The position numbers were made by a program, and so were the translations under genes. Positions 21,144 to 30,281 of a DNA stretch of 64,000 bases are shown here, piece after piece. Below the pieces are notes generated by a model that was not told where the DNA came from, did no database searches, and saw nothing but the letters and a program-made list of their open reading frames with translations. Each line of letters begins with the position of its first letter. The first letter of the stretch is position 1. Source of the DNA: Micromonospora sp. WMMD812. Lineage in GTDB: Bacteria > Actinomycetota > Actinomycetes > Mycobacteriales > Micromonosporaceae. Location of the stretch: assembly GCF_027497215.1 (NCBI RefSeq), contig NZ_CP114904.1, forward strand, positions 7,036,501 to 7,100,500, read 5' to 3'.

Positions 21144-22727
21144 GTGATCTGGGCGAGACGGGGCAGTGGTCACCCGCCGGCGATGGGGGAGGGCGGGCCG
21201 CTCGAGACGGTGCGGGTCGCGGTCGACGGTGCCGCCGCGGGCGGGTGGGAGGCGTTGAACCGTCTGGTCGAGGTGCTGGTCGAGGTCGATGACGCCGGTG
21301 ACGAGGTGGTGGCGCGATCGGCGTTGACGCTGGTGGCCGGCGTTTCGGAGTTGGTGGCCCGCCTGGACGGGCAGGTGCGGCAGGCGCCGTGGTACGGCCC
21401 GTACCAGGAACCCGCCTTGCGGCTGGTCGGGGCGCGTTTCTCGGTTACGACCTCGGGGCCGGTAGCGATGGCGCTGGCGAGCATGCATGGCGACGGGCGG
21501 GTCCGGGAACGCGCGATCGAGGCGATGGTCGGTCGGCCGTGCCCGGAGGTGATGCCGTTCCTCGTGCTGCGTACCGGAGATTGGGTCAAGCCGGTACGGG
21601 ACCGGGCGCGGGCGGGGCTGGCGTTGCTGCTCGCCGACGATCCGGGTGGCTACCTGCCGGCGGCGCTGCCGATGGCGTTGCGCGTCGACGTGCGGCGGCG
21701 AGGTGGCTTCGCCGTCACCCAGGTACGGGCGGCGATGCTGTCGGCGTCGGCGGAGCTGTGGCGCGGGCTGCTGGGGTCGGGTGGCCGCCAGCAGCGGAGG
21801 TTCGTGTTCGACCTTGTCCTGGCTCAGGGCTGGCTGCGGCTGCCCGACCACGTGACCTGCGCCGAGACTGACCCGGACGTGTGGATTCGGGGCCGGGCGG
21901 CGGAGGCGGCCTGCCGTGAGGCGGTCTGGACCCGCCGGCATGACGTCCTGCGTCGCCTGGCCCGGTCGATTCGTGCCGAGGTGCGGGTGGTGGCGTTGAC
22001 CGGGCTGGTCCGCGTCGGTCTGGACACCGAGGTCGCCTCGTACCTGGACGATGACGCGCCGCTGGTCCGGGCGGTGGCCCGGGACGCGGCCCGCCGGGCC
22101 GGCATCGACGCCCGGGAGCATTACCGAGCTGCGGTGAGGGCTGGGGAGCCGGCGCTGGGTGCGATCGTCGGACTGGCCGAGACGGGTTCGGCGGCGGACG
22201 TTCCGCTGCTGCGACCCCTGCTGAGCCATCCGCGGGCCAGGGTTCGTGCCCAGGCGGTACGGGGTCTGCGGCTGCTCGATGCGGTGGTCGCGGAGGAACT
22301 GCTCCCGCTGCTGTGGGATCCGTCGGCGGCGGTGGTCCGGGAGGTGACCGCCGCGCTGCGGCCCCTGGCCGGCGCCCTGCCGCCGGGTCTTCCGTGGGAG
22401 CTGCTCGGGGACGCCCGGGTGGAGTTGCGTCGGGCTGGCTATCGCCTCCTGCGTGGCCACGGCCTCGACGTCGAGTTGCGCGCTGGCCTGATGCTCAGCC
22501 TCGACCGGGACTCGCGCCTGGCCGAGCGGGGCAAGGCCGACGTGACCCGCCTGGCCCGCAACGCCACGCGAACCAGCTGGCGCCGCACTCCGCCATCCGA
22601 GCTGCCGGTCACCGCCGCGCAGCACGGCGAACTCGTCGCGTTGGCGGCACGGGCGGCGGCGGCACTCGGCGAGGACACCAGCCGGATGCTCACCACCTGG
22701 TTGGCAGGTACTCCCGCCGGTGGATGA
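21144..22727 (+). CDS. HEAT-repeat protein
   Basis: About 527 residues, almost entirely helical and rich in Ala, Arg and Leu, with repeated HEAT/PBS-like units such as HPRARVRAQAVRGLRLLDAVVAEELL and EVRVVALTGLVRVGLDTEV. It is probably a scaffold or nucleic-acid/protein-binding solenoid. Start is uncertain: GTG 21144 is chosen, ATG 21183 is the alternative. No partner is evident nearby. Confidence 0.75.
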   Translation: MIWARRGSGHPPAMGEGGPLETVRVAVDGAAAGGWEALNRLVEVLVEVDDAGDEVVARSALTLVAGVSELVARLDGQVRQAPWYGPYQEPALRLVGARFSVTTSGPVAMALASMHGDGRVRERAIEAMVGRPCPEVMPFLVLRTGDWVKPVRDRARAGLALLLADDPGGYLPAALPMALRVDVRRRGGFAVTQVRAAMLSASAELWRGLLGSGGRQQRRFVFDLVLAQGWLRLPDHVTCAETDPDVWIRGRAAEAACREAVWTRRHDVLRRLARSIRAEVRVVALTGLVRVGLDTEVASYLDDDAPLVRAVARDAARRAGIDAREHYRAAVRAGEPALGAIVGLAETGSAADVPLLRPLLSHPRARVRAQAVRGLRLLDAVVAEELLPLLWDPSAAVVREVTAALRPLAGALPPGLPWELLGDARVELRRAGYRLLRGHGLDVELRAGLMLSLDRDSRLAERGKADVTRLARNATRTSWRRTPPSELPVTAAQHGELVALAARAAAALGEDTSRMLTTWLAGTPAGG

Positions 22728-22910
22728 GTGTCTCCTCGCCGCCCCACAGGTCCGTGTGGCTGACCGGCGGAGCTCGGTGACCCGTCAACCCGGCTTCGCT
22801 TCCAGCGGCAGGATGACGCCAACGGGAATCGCTAATCGGTTGCCGGGCGGGCCGGGACTGCCTAGCTTGCTCACCGTGCGAATTGGTCGTGGTGCATCCG
22901 GGCGCGCCGG

Positions 22911-23747
22911 GTGAGTGGTCGTCTTCGTGAGATCGCCCGGCAGACGGTCGCGATCGCCGAGTCGGGCCGCTACCGCAACGGCGCCGGCGATGAGGTCGGC
23001 ATCGGCGAGGCGGTACGTGCCGCGGTCGCCGGCACCCGTCACCACCTGCCGCACGAGGTGCTCGCGGTGGGGAACGCGGAGCCCGGCGCCGGCACGGTCG
23101 AGGTGACGCACGAGTCGACGTTGCAAGCGGCTCACCGGCTCGGGCCTGGAGCCGCGTGTCTGGTGTTCGCCTCGGCGAAGAACCCGGGCGGCGGGTTCCT
23201 CGGTGGGGCGAAGGCGCAGGAGGAGAGCATCGCGCGCTCGTCGGCGCTGTATCCGTGTCTCCTCGCCGCACCGGACTTCTACGCGTTCCACCGCGGGCAG
23301 CGGGATCTGCGGTACAGCGACCGGGTCATCCACTCCCCGGGTGTGCCGGTGTTTCGGGACGACAAGGGCAATCTGCTCGACCAGCCGTACACGACGTCGT
23401 TTCTGACCGCCGCGGCGCCGAACCTCGGAGCGATCGTGCGCAATCAGCCCGCGGACGCCTCGGATGTGCCGGCGGTGCTGGCCCGGCGCGCCCGGCGGGT
23501 GCTGGAGGTCGCGGCTGCCCATGGGCATCGGACGATCGTGTTGGGCGCGTGGGGATGTGGGGTGTTCCGCAACGATCCCGCCACGGTCGCCGAAGCGTTC
23601 GCCGATGCGCTGCAGGTGGTCGACCGATTCGACCACGTCGTCTTCGCCATCCGCGACGGCCTGCCGGGCACACCCGTGTACCGCACGTTCGTGGAACGCT
23701 TTCCCGGAGCGGTCGGGGAATCGGCGGCGGGGAGCGAGCGTGGGTGA
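22911..23747 (+). CDS. TIGR02452 family protein, microbial poly(ADP-ribose) glycohydrolase-like
   Basis: A 278-residue macrodomain-like protein. It carries the PARG signature: Asn91-Pro-Gly-Gly-Gly95 followed by Gln103-Glu104-Glu105, where the second Glu is the catalytic residue in characterised bacterial PARGs. A later VLGAWGCGVFRNDPATVAEAF is also diagnostic. It should remove ADP-ribose chains from proteins or nucleic acids. GTG at 22911 is the start. Its 3' end overlaps the next gene by 8 bases, so the two are coupled. Confidence 0.88.
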   Translation: MSGRLREIARQTVAIAESGRYRNGAGDEVGIGEAVRAAVAGTRHHLPHEVLAVGNAEPGAGTVEVTHESTLQAAHRLGPGAACLVFASAKNPGGGFLGGAKAQEESIARSSALYPCLLAAPDFYAFHRGQRDLRYSDRVIHSPGVPVFRDDKGNLLDQPYTTSFLTAAAPNLGAIVRNQPADASDVPAVLARRARRVLEVAAAHGHRTIVLGAWGCGVFRNDPATVAEAFADALQVVDRFDHVVFAIRDGLPGTPVYRTFVERFPGAVGESAAGSERG

Positions 23748-24156
23748 GCGACGCGGGGCCCGTCGGACGCCGCAGGAGAAGAAGCAGCTCAGCTACGCGC
23801 ACGATCGGCGGAACACCTACGGCGAGAACGACAAGGGTTCTCGCACGAGCATCCGCCGGAACAAGCGCTACCCGTACCGCGCCAACCGCCACCACGAGCG
23901 GCAGGTGCTCGACGACGCGGCTGGTCCGGTGGACGAGCGTGTCGCGGATCTGGTCGAGCAGGCGCTGTACGTCAAGCGCCGCCGACGGTGGCGCAAGTGG
24001 CCGGACACACCGTTGGGCGTCCACGTCGAGGCGACTCTGGAGCGCCGGCGGCAGCGGGACGGCGGCGCAGACGGCCAGCTGGAGGCGAGGCTGCGACGAC
24101 TGCGGGAGCGGGGCGGGCGCCGTCCCGAGCAGGGCAAGCGTGGCCTGCAGGGCTGA
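23740..24156 (+). CDS. Small basic protein coupled to the PARG-like gene
   Basis: A 138-residue, strongly basic protein starting at GTG 23740, five bases after GGGGAG and inside the end of the PARG-like gene. The N-terminal half is rich in Arg, Lys, Asn and Tyr (NTYGENDKGSRTSIRRNKRYPY), suggesting nucleic-acid binding. The C-terminal half is a charged helix. No family is recognised. Overlap implies co-expression with the ADP-ribose hydrolase. Confidence 0.7.
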   Translation: MGERRGARRTPQEKKQLSYAHDRRNTYGENDKGSRTSIRRNKRYPYRANRHHERQVLDDAAGPVDERVADLVEQALYVKRRRRWRKWPDTPLGVHVEATLERRRQRDGGADGQLEARLRRLRERGGRRPEQGKRGLQG

Positions 24157-24272
24157 GACCGCCAGCGCCCGGGATCCGGTTCGAGCCGCCCCCGCTGACC
24201 CCTCGTTTGGTCGACGTGGTGCGGGTTGGGGCGAGGTGGCCGGCGCTGCGGGGTTGGTCGGGTAGCCCGTGG

Positions 24273-24698
24273 CTATGTCGCCAGGGTCCAGGGCGTGGCC
24301 ATGTCTCGTAGGTGGCCGGCTCCGAGTCGCGTGGTGGGGTCCGAGTCGTCGATGAGTTCGTCGCAGAGCCGAAGGAATTCGGCGATCGGACCGTCGGGCA
24401 GAAGGTGCTGTGCGACTGCGGCGTACAGGTGATCGGCGTATTCGCTGTTGATCGCGGTGGCGAGGGCGCGGGCGATGACGCGCAGGCCGTGTGCGTCGTC
24501 GCGTTGCAGCAGCGCGTGGCTGGTGGCGTCGGTGACGGCGGTGTCGTGCGGATCGAGGATCAGGCGTAGCAAGACCGCGCTGGCGTCGTCGCGGTGTGCC
24601 CATCGGGCCAGATCGCGGCCTGCCTGTGCGCGGACGGGCCAGTCCGGCGAGGAGGCGGCGGCGGTCACTGCATCGAGGTCACTGTCGGGAACAGGCAT
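24273..24698 (-). CDS. Hypothetical HEAT-like protein
   Basis: A 141-residue helical protein; the stretch SPDWPVRAQAGRDLARWAHR resembles a HEAT repeat, and two further helical repeats follow. Ends in TPWTLAT. No enzyme motif. Convergent with the PARG-like/basic gene pair. Start ATG 24698 has only a weak ribosome site. Confidence 0.65.
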   Translation of the reverse strand: MPVPDSDLDAVTAAASSPDWPVRAQAGRDLARWAHRDDASAVLLRLILDPHDTAVTDATSHALLQRDDAHGLRVIARALATAINSEYADHLYAAVAQHLLPDGPIAEFLRLCDELIDDSDPTTRLGAGHLRDMATPWTLAT

Positions 24699-25005
24699 AC
24701 CGCCAGGCTTTCATGGTGTTGATCGGGTGCGATCCGTCGTGGCGGTTCTGAGAGGAGGAGTACCCGCTGTCGGTGCGGGTAGAGACGGACCGGCGTGCCG
24801 TGGGCAGCGCACCCGGGTCATGACCGCGGAGCTTCGCGGGTCGGCGGCGGCTGACGCGAGCACCGGCCGAGGGCAGGCGACGCGACGGTACGCCAGTGCG
24901 CCTGGCCTCGGCCGATGCCGCGGTGGGGCGGCGGCCGAACAGGTCCTCCCGGTTCGCCGACGAGGCAGCCGACGGTGTGGAGACACGGGGGAGAGGTGGC
25001 GGGCG
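24699..25005. other. Intergenic region, nothing recognised
   Basis: About 307 bases between divergently oriented genes; no family-like reading frame, repeat or strong promoter was seen. Confidence 0.4.
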
Positions 25006-25188
25006 ATGAACATCGGCCGGATGGGTGACATCGTGGTCGGCGCGGCGGGCAACGCGGCCGGTGCGGTCGTCGATCCGCGTGGCGGGCTCACCCAGCTGCG
25101 CTCGGCCCTGACCGGGCGCCTCCTGGCGTCGGTGGCCGTCGGGCTGGTCATCGGCTACGTGGTGGCTCGCTCCGCTCGCCGAAACTGA
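25006..25188 (+). CDS. Small single-span membrane protein
   Basis: A 60-residue protein from ATG 25006, preceded by GGGGGAGAGG. A C-terminal hydrophobic helix (LLASVAVGLVIGYVVA) and a final SARRN place the C-terminus in the cytoplasm. The Gly/Ala-rich N-terminus is unlike any family known to me. It may be a real small membrane protein. Confidence 0.5.
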   Translation: MNIGRMGDIVVGAAGNAAGAVVDPRGGLTQLRSALTGRLLASVAVGLVIGYVVARSARRN

Positions 25189-25383
25189 CGATATTTCGGC
25201 AATCCGGGCATAGGGTGCACTCGTTGGCCGGAGAATCAGGGCGTGCCGCTGGCCGTCCGGAGCCGGTGTCGCCTGCCCTACCGCCATCCGCGTCCATGCG
25301 ACAACGGAACAGGGACGCGTCGTTGCCGACCGGGACGGCCGACGTTCGCGAGGACGCGAAAGCCGATCATCGGGAGGCCGAAC

Positions 25384-27153
25384 GTGCAGGAGATAGTGGG
25401 CGAGAGCCTGGCCCGACGACTGGTGGCGTGGGGTGTCGACACCGTCTTCGGTCTGCCCGGTGACGGCATCAACGGGCTGATGGAGGGGTTCCGGCGGCAG
25501 CGGGAGCACCTGACGTTCGTGCTGGTGCACCACGAGGAGGCGGCGGCCTTCATGGCCACCGGCTACGCGAAGGCCACCGGGCGGCTCGGCGTCTGCGTCG
25601 CCACCTCCGGGCCGGGAGCCATCCACCTGCTCAACGGGCTCTACGACGCGAAACTCGACCATGTGCCGGTGCTCGCGATCACCGGCATGCAGGAGACCTC
25701 GGTGCTCGGCGCGCACTACCAGCAGGAGGTGCACACCGACCTCCTCTACCAGAACGTGGCGACCGCGTACAACCTCATGGTGACCAATCCGCAGCAGATG
25801 CCGGCGGTGGTCGATCTGGCGATCCGCAACGCGCTGAGCAAGCGGACCGTGGCGCACCTGAGCTTCCCCAACGACCTGCAGGTGGCCCCCGCCTCCGATG
25901 ACCCGTACCGGCACGTGAGCCCGGGGAAGCCGCCGATGAGCGCGGCCCTCATCTCCTATCCGGCGATGCCACCAGAGCAGGATCAGCTCTCTCGGGCGGC
26001 GGAGGTGCTGCAGCAGGGTGGCAAGACCGCGATGCTGGTCGGGGTCGGCGCCCGCCACGCGCGGAAGGAGGTGCTCGCCGTCGCCGAGGCGCTGGCCAGC
26101 CCGATCGTCAAGACGTTGTCGGGAAAGATGGTGGTGCCGGACGACCATCCGCTCACCACCGGCGGCCTCGGGCTGCTCGGGACCGCGCCGAGCGAGGATC
26201 TGATGGAGGAGTGCGACACCCTGCTGATGGTGGGCACCTCCTACCCGTACGCGAAGTTCCTGCCTGCCCCCGGCCAGGCCCGGGTGGTCCAGATCGACGT
26301 CGACCCGAGCCTGATCGGCATGCGGCTGCCCGTGACGGCCGGGGTGTGCGCGGACGCCCGGCTGGCACTGCGCGGTCTCCTGCCGCTGCTTCGGCGCCGC
26401 GACGATCGGTCGTTCCTGGAGAAGTACCAGCGGAAGATGGACGGCTGGCGCTCCGACATGGCGAGCCTGCAGGACCCGAAGCGGCACCCGATCGCTCCGC
26501 AGTACCTGATGGGCTGCATCGACCAGGCGGCGGCCGACGACGCGATCCTGACCTGCGACTCCGGCACCATCGCCACCTGGTCGGCCCGGCACTGGACCAT
26601 CCGGGGCGGGCGCGAGTACTACCTCTCCGGCAACCTCGCCACGATGGCGCCCGGCCTGCCGTACGCGATCGCCATGCAGCACGCGCACCCGGGCCGGCAG
26701 GTCATCGCGTTCGTCGGCGACGGCGGGTTCGCCATGCTGATGGCCGAGTTCCTCACCGCGGTACGGAATCAGCTGCCGATCAAGGTGTTCATCAACAACA
26801 ACAACTCCTACGGCCAGATCCTCTGGGAGCAGATCGCCCTCGGCTACCCCGAGTACGCGGTGCGGCACCGCCAGCCGGAGCCGGACTTCGCCGCCTGGGC
26901 GAAGGCCTGCGGCGGGTACGGCGCCAAGGTCACCGAAGCGAAGTCGCTCCCCACGGCGATCGGTGAGGCGCTGGCCCACCCGGGCCCGGCGCTGGTGGAC
27001 TGCGACGTCAACCAGAACGAGCCGGTCGTGCCCGGCAGGGTGCGCTACGACCAGGCGAAGAACTTCGTCGAGGCATACCTGCGCGGTGAGCCGAACCGTG
27101 TCGCCACGTTCGCCGCCATCGCCCGCGACAAGATCAGAGAAATGCGGTCATGA
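25384..27153 (+). CDS. Thiamine-diphosphate enzyme (pyruvate oxidase/acetolactate synthase-like)
   Basis: A 589-residue three-domain ThDP enzyme. The catalytic Glu51 is in VHHEEAAAFMA, a central FAD/nucleotide-type domain follows, and the ThDP motif GDG (near 443) ends with NNNNSYG. Closest in character to pyruvate dehydrogenase (quinone)/pyruvate oxidase. GTG 25384 follows GGGAGG by six bases; 25243 is too far upstream. It overlaps the next gene (ATGA) and heads a three-gene operon with an FAD/Fe-S oxidoreductase and an enolase-superfamily enzyme, which suggests oxidation of a 2-oxo or 2-hydroxy acid. Confidence 0.9.
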   Translation: MQEIVGESLARRLVAWGVDTVFGLPGDGINGLMEGFRRQREHLTFVLVHHEEAAAFMATGYAKATGRLGVCVATSGPGAIHLLNGLYDAKLDHVPVLAITGMQETSVLGAHYQQEVHTDLLYQNVATAYNLMVTNPQQMPAVVDLAIRNALSKRTVAHLSFPNDLQVAPASDDPYRHVSPGKPPMSAALISYPAMPPEQDQLSRAAEVLQQGGKTAMLVGVGARHARKEVLAVAEALASPIVKTLSGKMVVPDDHPLTTGGLGLLGTAPSEDLMEECDTLLMVGTSYPYAKFLPAPGQARVVQIDVDPSLIGMRLPVTAGVCADARLALRGLLPLLRRRDDRSFLEKYQRKMDGWRSDMASLQDPKRHPIAPQYLMGCIDQAAADDAILTCDSGTIATWSARHWTIRGGREYYLSGNLATMAPGLPYAIAMQHAHPGRQVIAFVGDGGFAMLMAEFLTAVRNQLPIKVFINNNNSYGQILWEQIALGYPEYAVRHRQPEPDFAAWAKACGGYGAKVTEAKSLPTAIGEALAHPGPALVDCDVNQNEPVVPGRVRYDQAKNFVEAYLRGEPNRVATFAAIARDKIREMRS

Positions 27154-30100
27154 GTCGGCGCCTCACCGGCACGGCGCGGACCGCCGCGCCGACGGCCGGG
27201 CCCGTGCGCCTGCCCGAACCCCTGGAACGGCCGCCCGGGCCGGCGCACGGCGTCGACCTGGCCGCCCTCGCCGCCGACCTGCGCGCCGTGGTGGACGGGG
27301 AGGTGCGCTTCGACGCCGGAACCCGCGGCCTGTACTCCACCGACGCCTCCAACTATCGCCAGGTGCCGCTCGGGGTGGTGATACCCCGGACGGTGGAGGC
27401 GGCGGTGGCCGCGATCGCGGTGTGCCGTCGCCACCGCGCGCCACTGGTGTCCCGCGGCGGCGGCACCAGCCTGGCCGGCGAGTGCACCAACACCGCCGTG
27501 GTCATCGACTGGTCGAAGTACTGCAACCGGCTGCTGGAGGTCGACCAGCGGGCGGAGACCTGCCTGGTCGAGCCCGGCATCGTGCTGGACTCGCTGAACG
27601 CGCAGCTCAGGGCGACCGGCCTCGAGTACGGACCCCGCCCGGCCACCCACGACCACTGCACGCTCGGTGGGATGCTGGGCAACAACTCCTGTGGCGCCAC
27701 CGCGCAGCGTACGGGCAAGGTGGTCGACAACGTCGTGGAACTGGAGGTCCTGCTCTACGACGGCACCCGGATGTGGGTCGGCGAGACCAGCGACGAACGG
27801 TACGCCGAGATCCAACGCCGGGGCGGACGGCAGGCGGAGATCTTCCGGCGGCTGCGCGCGCTGCGCGACGAGTACCTCACCGACATCCGCACCCGGTATC
27901 CGAAGATCCCCCGGCGGGTCTCCGGCTACAACCTGGACAGCCTCCTCCCGGAGATGAAGTTCCACGTCGCCCAGGCGCTGCTCGGCTCCGAGGGAACGCT
28001 GGTGACCATCCTGCGGGCCCGGCTGAGGCTGGTACCGGTGGTGAAGGCCCAGTGCCTGGTCTTCTTCGGCTACCCCGACATCGCCGCGGCCGGCGACGAC
28101 GTGCCGCGGGTCCTCGCGCAGCGCCCGATCGTGCTGGAGGGCATCGACGACAAGCTCATCAACTTCGAGAAGCGCAAGAACCTGCACCCCAAGGCGCTGC
28201 AGGAGCTGCCACCGGGCGGCGCCTGGCTGATGGTGCAGGTGGGTGGCGACACGCCGGAGGAGGCCCGGCAGGCCGCGGAGCGCCTCATCGCCGCCGTGCG
28301 CCGCGACGGCGGGCCGAGCGTGCACGAGTTCGCCGACCCGGTCGACGAACAGCGGATGTGGGAGGTACGCGACTCGGGGTTGGGCGCCACCGCGCACGTG
28401 CCGGACTACGAGAGCAGCGGGCCGGGCTGGGAGGACGCCGCCGTCCCCCCGGACAAGCTCGGTGCCTATCTGCGTGACCTCGACCAGCTCTACCGGGAGT
28501 TCGGCCTCGACAGGGCGTCCGTGTACGGGCACTTCGGCCAGGGCTGCGTGCACAGCCGAATCCCGTTCCAGCTGCGCACGGCCGAAGGGGTCCGTCAGTT
28601 TCGGGCCTTCATGGAACGCGCCGCAGACCTGGTCGCCTCCTACGGGGGCTCGTTCTCGGGCGAGCACGGCGACGGCCAGGCCCGCGCCGAGCTGCTGGGG
28701 AAGATGTTCGGCGACCGGATGATCCGCGCGTTCGGGCAGTTCAAGGCGATCTTCGATCCCGACGATCGGATGAACCCCGGCAAGGTGATGCCGCCCTACC
28801 CGCTCGACAGTCACCTGCGCCTGGGCGTCGACTACAACCACGGCGGATGGGAAACGCACTTCCGCTACCCGGACGACTCCGGCAGCTTCGGCAACGCGGT
28901 GCTGCGCTGCGTCGGCGTCGGGAAGTGCCGCCGCCACGACGGCGGCGTGATGTGCCCGTCCTACATGGTCACCCGCGAGGAGGAACACTCCACCCGCGGC
29001 CGCTCCCGGCTGCTGTTCGAAATGCTCGACGGCACCGCCCGCGGTGGCACCATCGGCGACGGCTGGCGCTCCGAGGCCGTGCGGGACGCGCTCGACCTCT
29101 GCCTGGCCTGCAAGGGCTGCAAGGGCGACTGTCCGGTCAACGTCGACATGGCCACGTACAAGGCCGAGTTCCTGTCCCACCACTACGCCGGTCGGCTGCG
29201 CCCCCGCCAGCACTATTCGATGGGCTGGCTGCCGCTCGTCGCCACGGTCGCCGCCCGCGCGCCCGCGGTGGTGAACGCGCTGACGCGGGCACCGGGACTG
29301 AGCCGGCTCGCCAAGACCGTCGGCGGCATCGACCAGCGTCGCGAGGTCCCGCTGTTCGCCCCGGAGTCGTTCCAGCGCTGGTTCGCCGGCCGCACCCCCG
29401 GCGGGGACGGGTCGCGGGGCGAGGTGCTGCTGTGGCCCGACACCTTCACCAACCACTTCCACCCCGGCGTCGCCCGGAGTGCGGTGGAGGTGCTGGAGGC
29501 GGCCGGCTGGCGGGTCCGCGTCCCCGAGCAGCCCGTCTGCTGCGGCCTGACCTGGATCTCCACCGGCCAGCTCGGCACCGCCAAGCGGGTGCTCCGGCGA
29601 ACCCTGGACGTCCTGCGCCCGCACCTGCGTGCCGGCACGCCGGTGCTGGGCCTGGAGCCGTCCTGCACCGCGGTGTTCCGCAGCGACGCCTTCGAGCTCT
29701 TTCCCGACGACGAGGACGTCCGCAAGCTGCGGCAGCAGACGGTCACCCTGGCCGAGTTGCTGCACGACCACAGCCCGGGTTGGCGCCCGCCCACGGTGCC
29801 CGCGCACGCGCTGATCCAGACGCACTGCCACCAGCACGCCGTCCTCGGCACCGCCGCCGACCAGGCGCTGCTCGCCGAGGCCGGGGTCCGGGCGGAGTTC
29901 CTCGACTCCGGGTGCTGCGGGCTGGCCGGCAACTTCGGCTTCGAGGCCGGGCACTACGAGGTGTCCGAGGCGTGCGCCGAGCGGGTGCTGCTGCCCGCCG
30001 TCCGGGACGCCGCGGACACCGACGTCATCCTGGCCGACGGCTTCAGCTGCCGTACCCAGGTCGAACAGAGCGCGTCCGACGGACGGACGGCCGTTCACCT

Positions 30101-30281
30101 CGCCGAACTGCTCCGGGCCGGGCTGCACGGCGGGTCCGTCCCACCCCGGCCCGAGAGCACCTGGGCGATCCGGCCCGTGCCACCGTCCCGGCTCACCCGC
30201 TGGGCGGCGGTCGGCGCGGTCGGGCTGGCCGCCCTCGCCCCGGCGGTCGCGTTCGCCGCTCGCGCCATCCGTGCCCGGTGA
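27150..30281 (+). CDS. FAD-binding and (4Fe-4S)-binding oxidoreductase (D-lactate/glycolate dehydrogenase-like)
   Basis: A 1043-residue fused enzyme. The N-terminal half is a PCMH-type FAD domain (VSRGGGTSLAGECTN near 110 and SGEHGDGQARAELLG near 510), as in GlcD/Dld. A ferredoxin-like segment follows, with CRRHDGGVMCPSY near 595 and CLACKGCKGDCP near 650. Two cysteine-rich CCG domains (VCCGLTW near 795, CCGLAGNFG near 923) complete a GlcD-GlcF-type fusion. A C-terminal hydrophobic helix may anchor it to the membrane. It would oxidise a 2-hydroxy acid and pass electrons to quinone. Starts inside the stop of the ThDP gene. Confidence 0.92.
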   Translation: MSRRLTGTARTAAPTAGPVRLPEPLERPPGPAHGVDLAALAADLRAVVDGEVRFDAGTRGLYSTDASNYRQVPLGVVIPRTVEAAVAAIAVCRRHRAPLVSRGGGTSLAGECTNTAVVIDWSKYCNRLLEVDQRAETCLVEPGIVLDSLNAQLRATGLEYGPRPATHDHCTLGGMLGNNSCGATAQRTGKVVDNVVELEVLLYDGTRMWVGETSDERYAEIQRRGGRQAEIFRRLRALRDEYLTDIRTRYPKIPRRVSGYNLDSLLPEMKFHVAQALLGSEGTLVTILRARLRLVPVVKAQCLVFFGYPDIAAAGDDVPRVLAQRPIVLEGIDDKLINFEKRKNLHPKALQELPPGGAWLMVQVGGDTPEEARQAAERLIAAVRRDGGPSVHEFADPVDEQRMWEVRDSGLGATAHVPDYESSGPGWEDAAVPPDKLGAYLRDLDQLYREFGLDRASVYGHFGQGCVHSRIPFQLRTAEGVRQFRAFMERAADLVASYGGSFSGEHGDGQARAELLGKMFGDRMIRAFGQFKAIFDPDDRMNPGKVMPPYPLDSHLRLGVDYNHGGWETHFRYPDDSGSFGNAVLRCVGVGKCRRHDGGVMCPSYMVTREEEHSTRGRSRLLFEMLDGTARGGTIGDGWRSEAVRDALDLCLACKGCKGDCPVNVDMATYKAEFLSHHYAGRLRPRQHYSMGWLPLVATVAARAPAVVNALTRAPGLSRLAKTVGGIDQRREVPLFAPESFQRWFAGRTPGGDGSRGEVLLWPDTFTNHFHPGVARSAVEVLEAAGWRVRVPEQPVCCGLTWISTGQLGTAKRVLRRTLDVLRPHLRAGTPVLGLEPSCTAVFRSDAFELFPDDEDVRKLRQQTVTLAELLHDHSPGWRPPTVPAHALIQTHCHQHAVLGTAADQALLAEAGVRAEFLDSGCCGLAGNFGFEAGHYEVSEACAERVLLPAVRDAADTDVILADGFSCRTQVEQSASDGRTAVHLAELLRAGLHGGSVPPRPESTWAIRPVPPSRLTRWAAVGAVGLAALAPAVAFAARAIRAR

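Noticed and set aside
18140..22625. Long minus-strand frames at 18140-19072, 18681-19964 and 20694-22625
   Set aside because: They are antisense to well-supported plus-strand genes and have Arg/Pro/Gly-biased composition.
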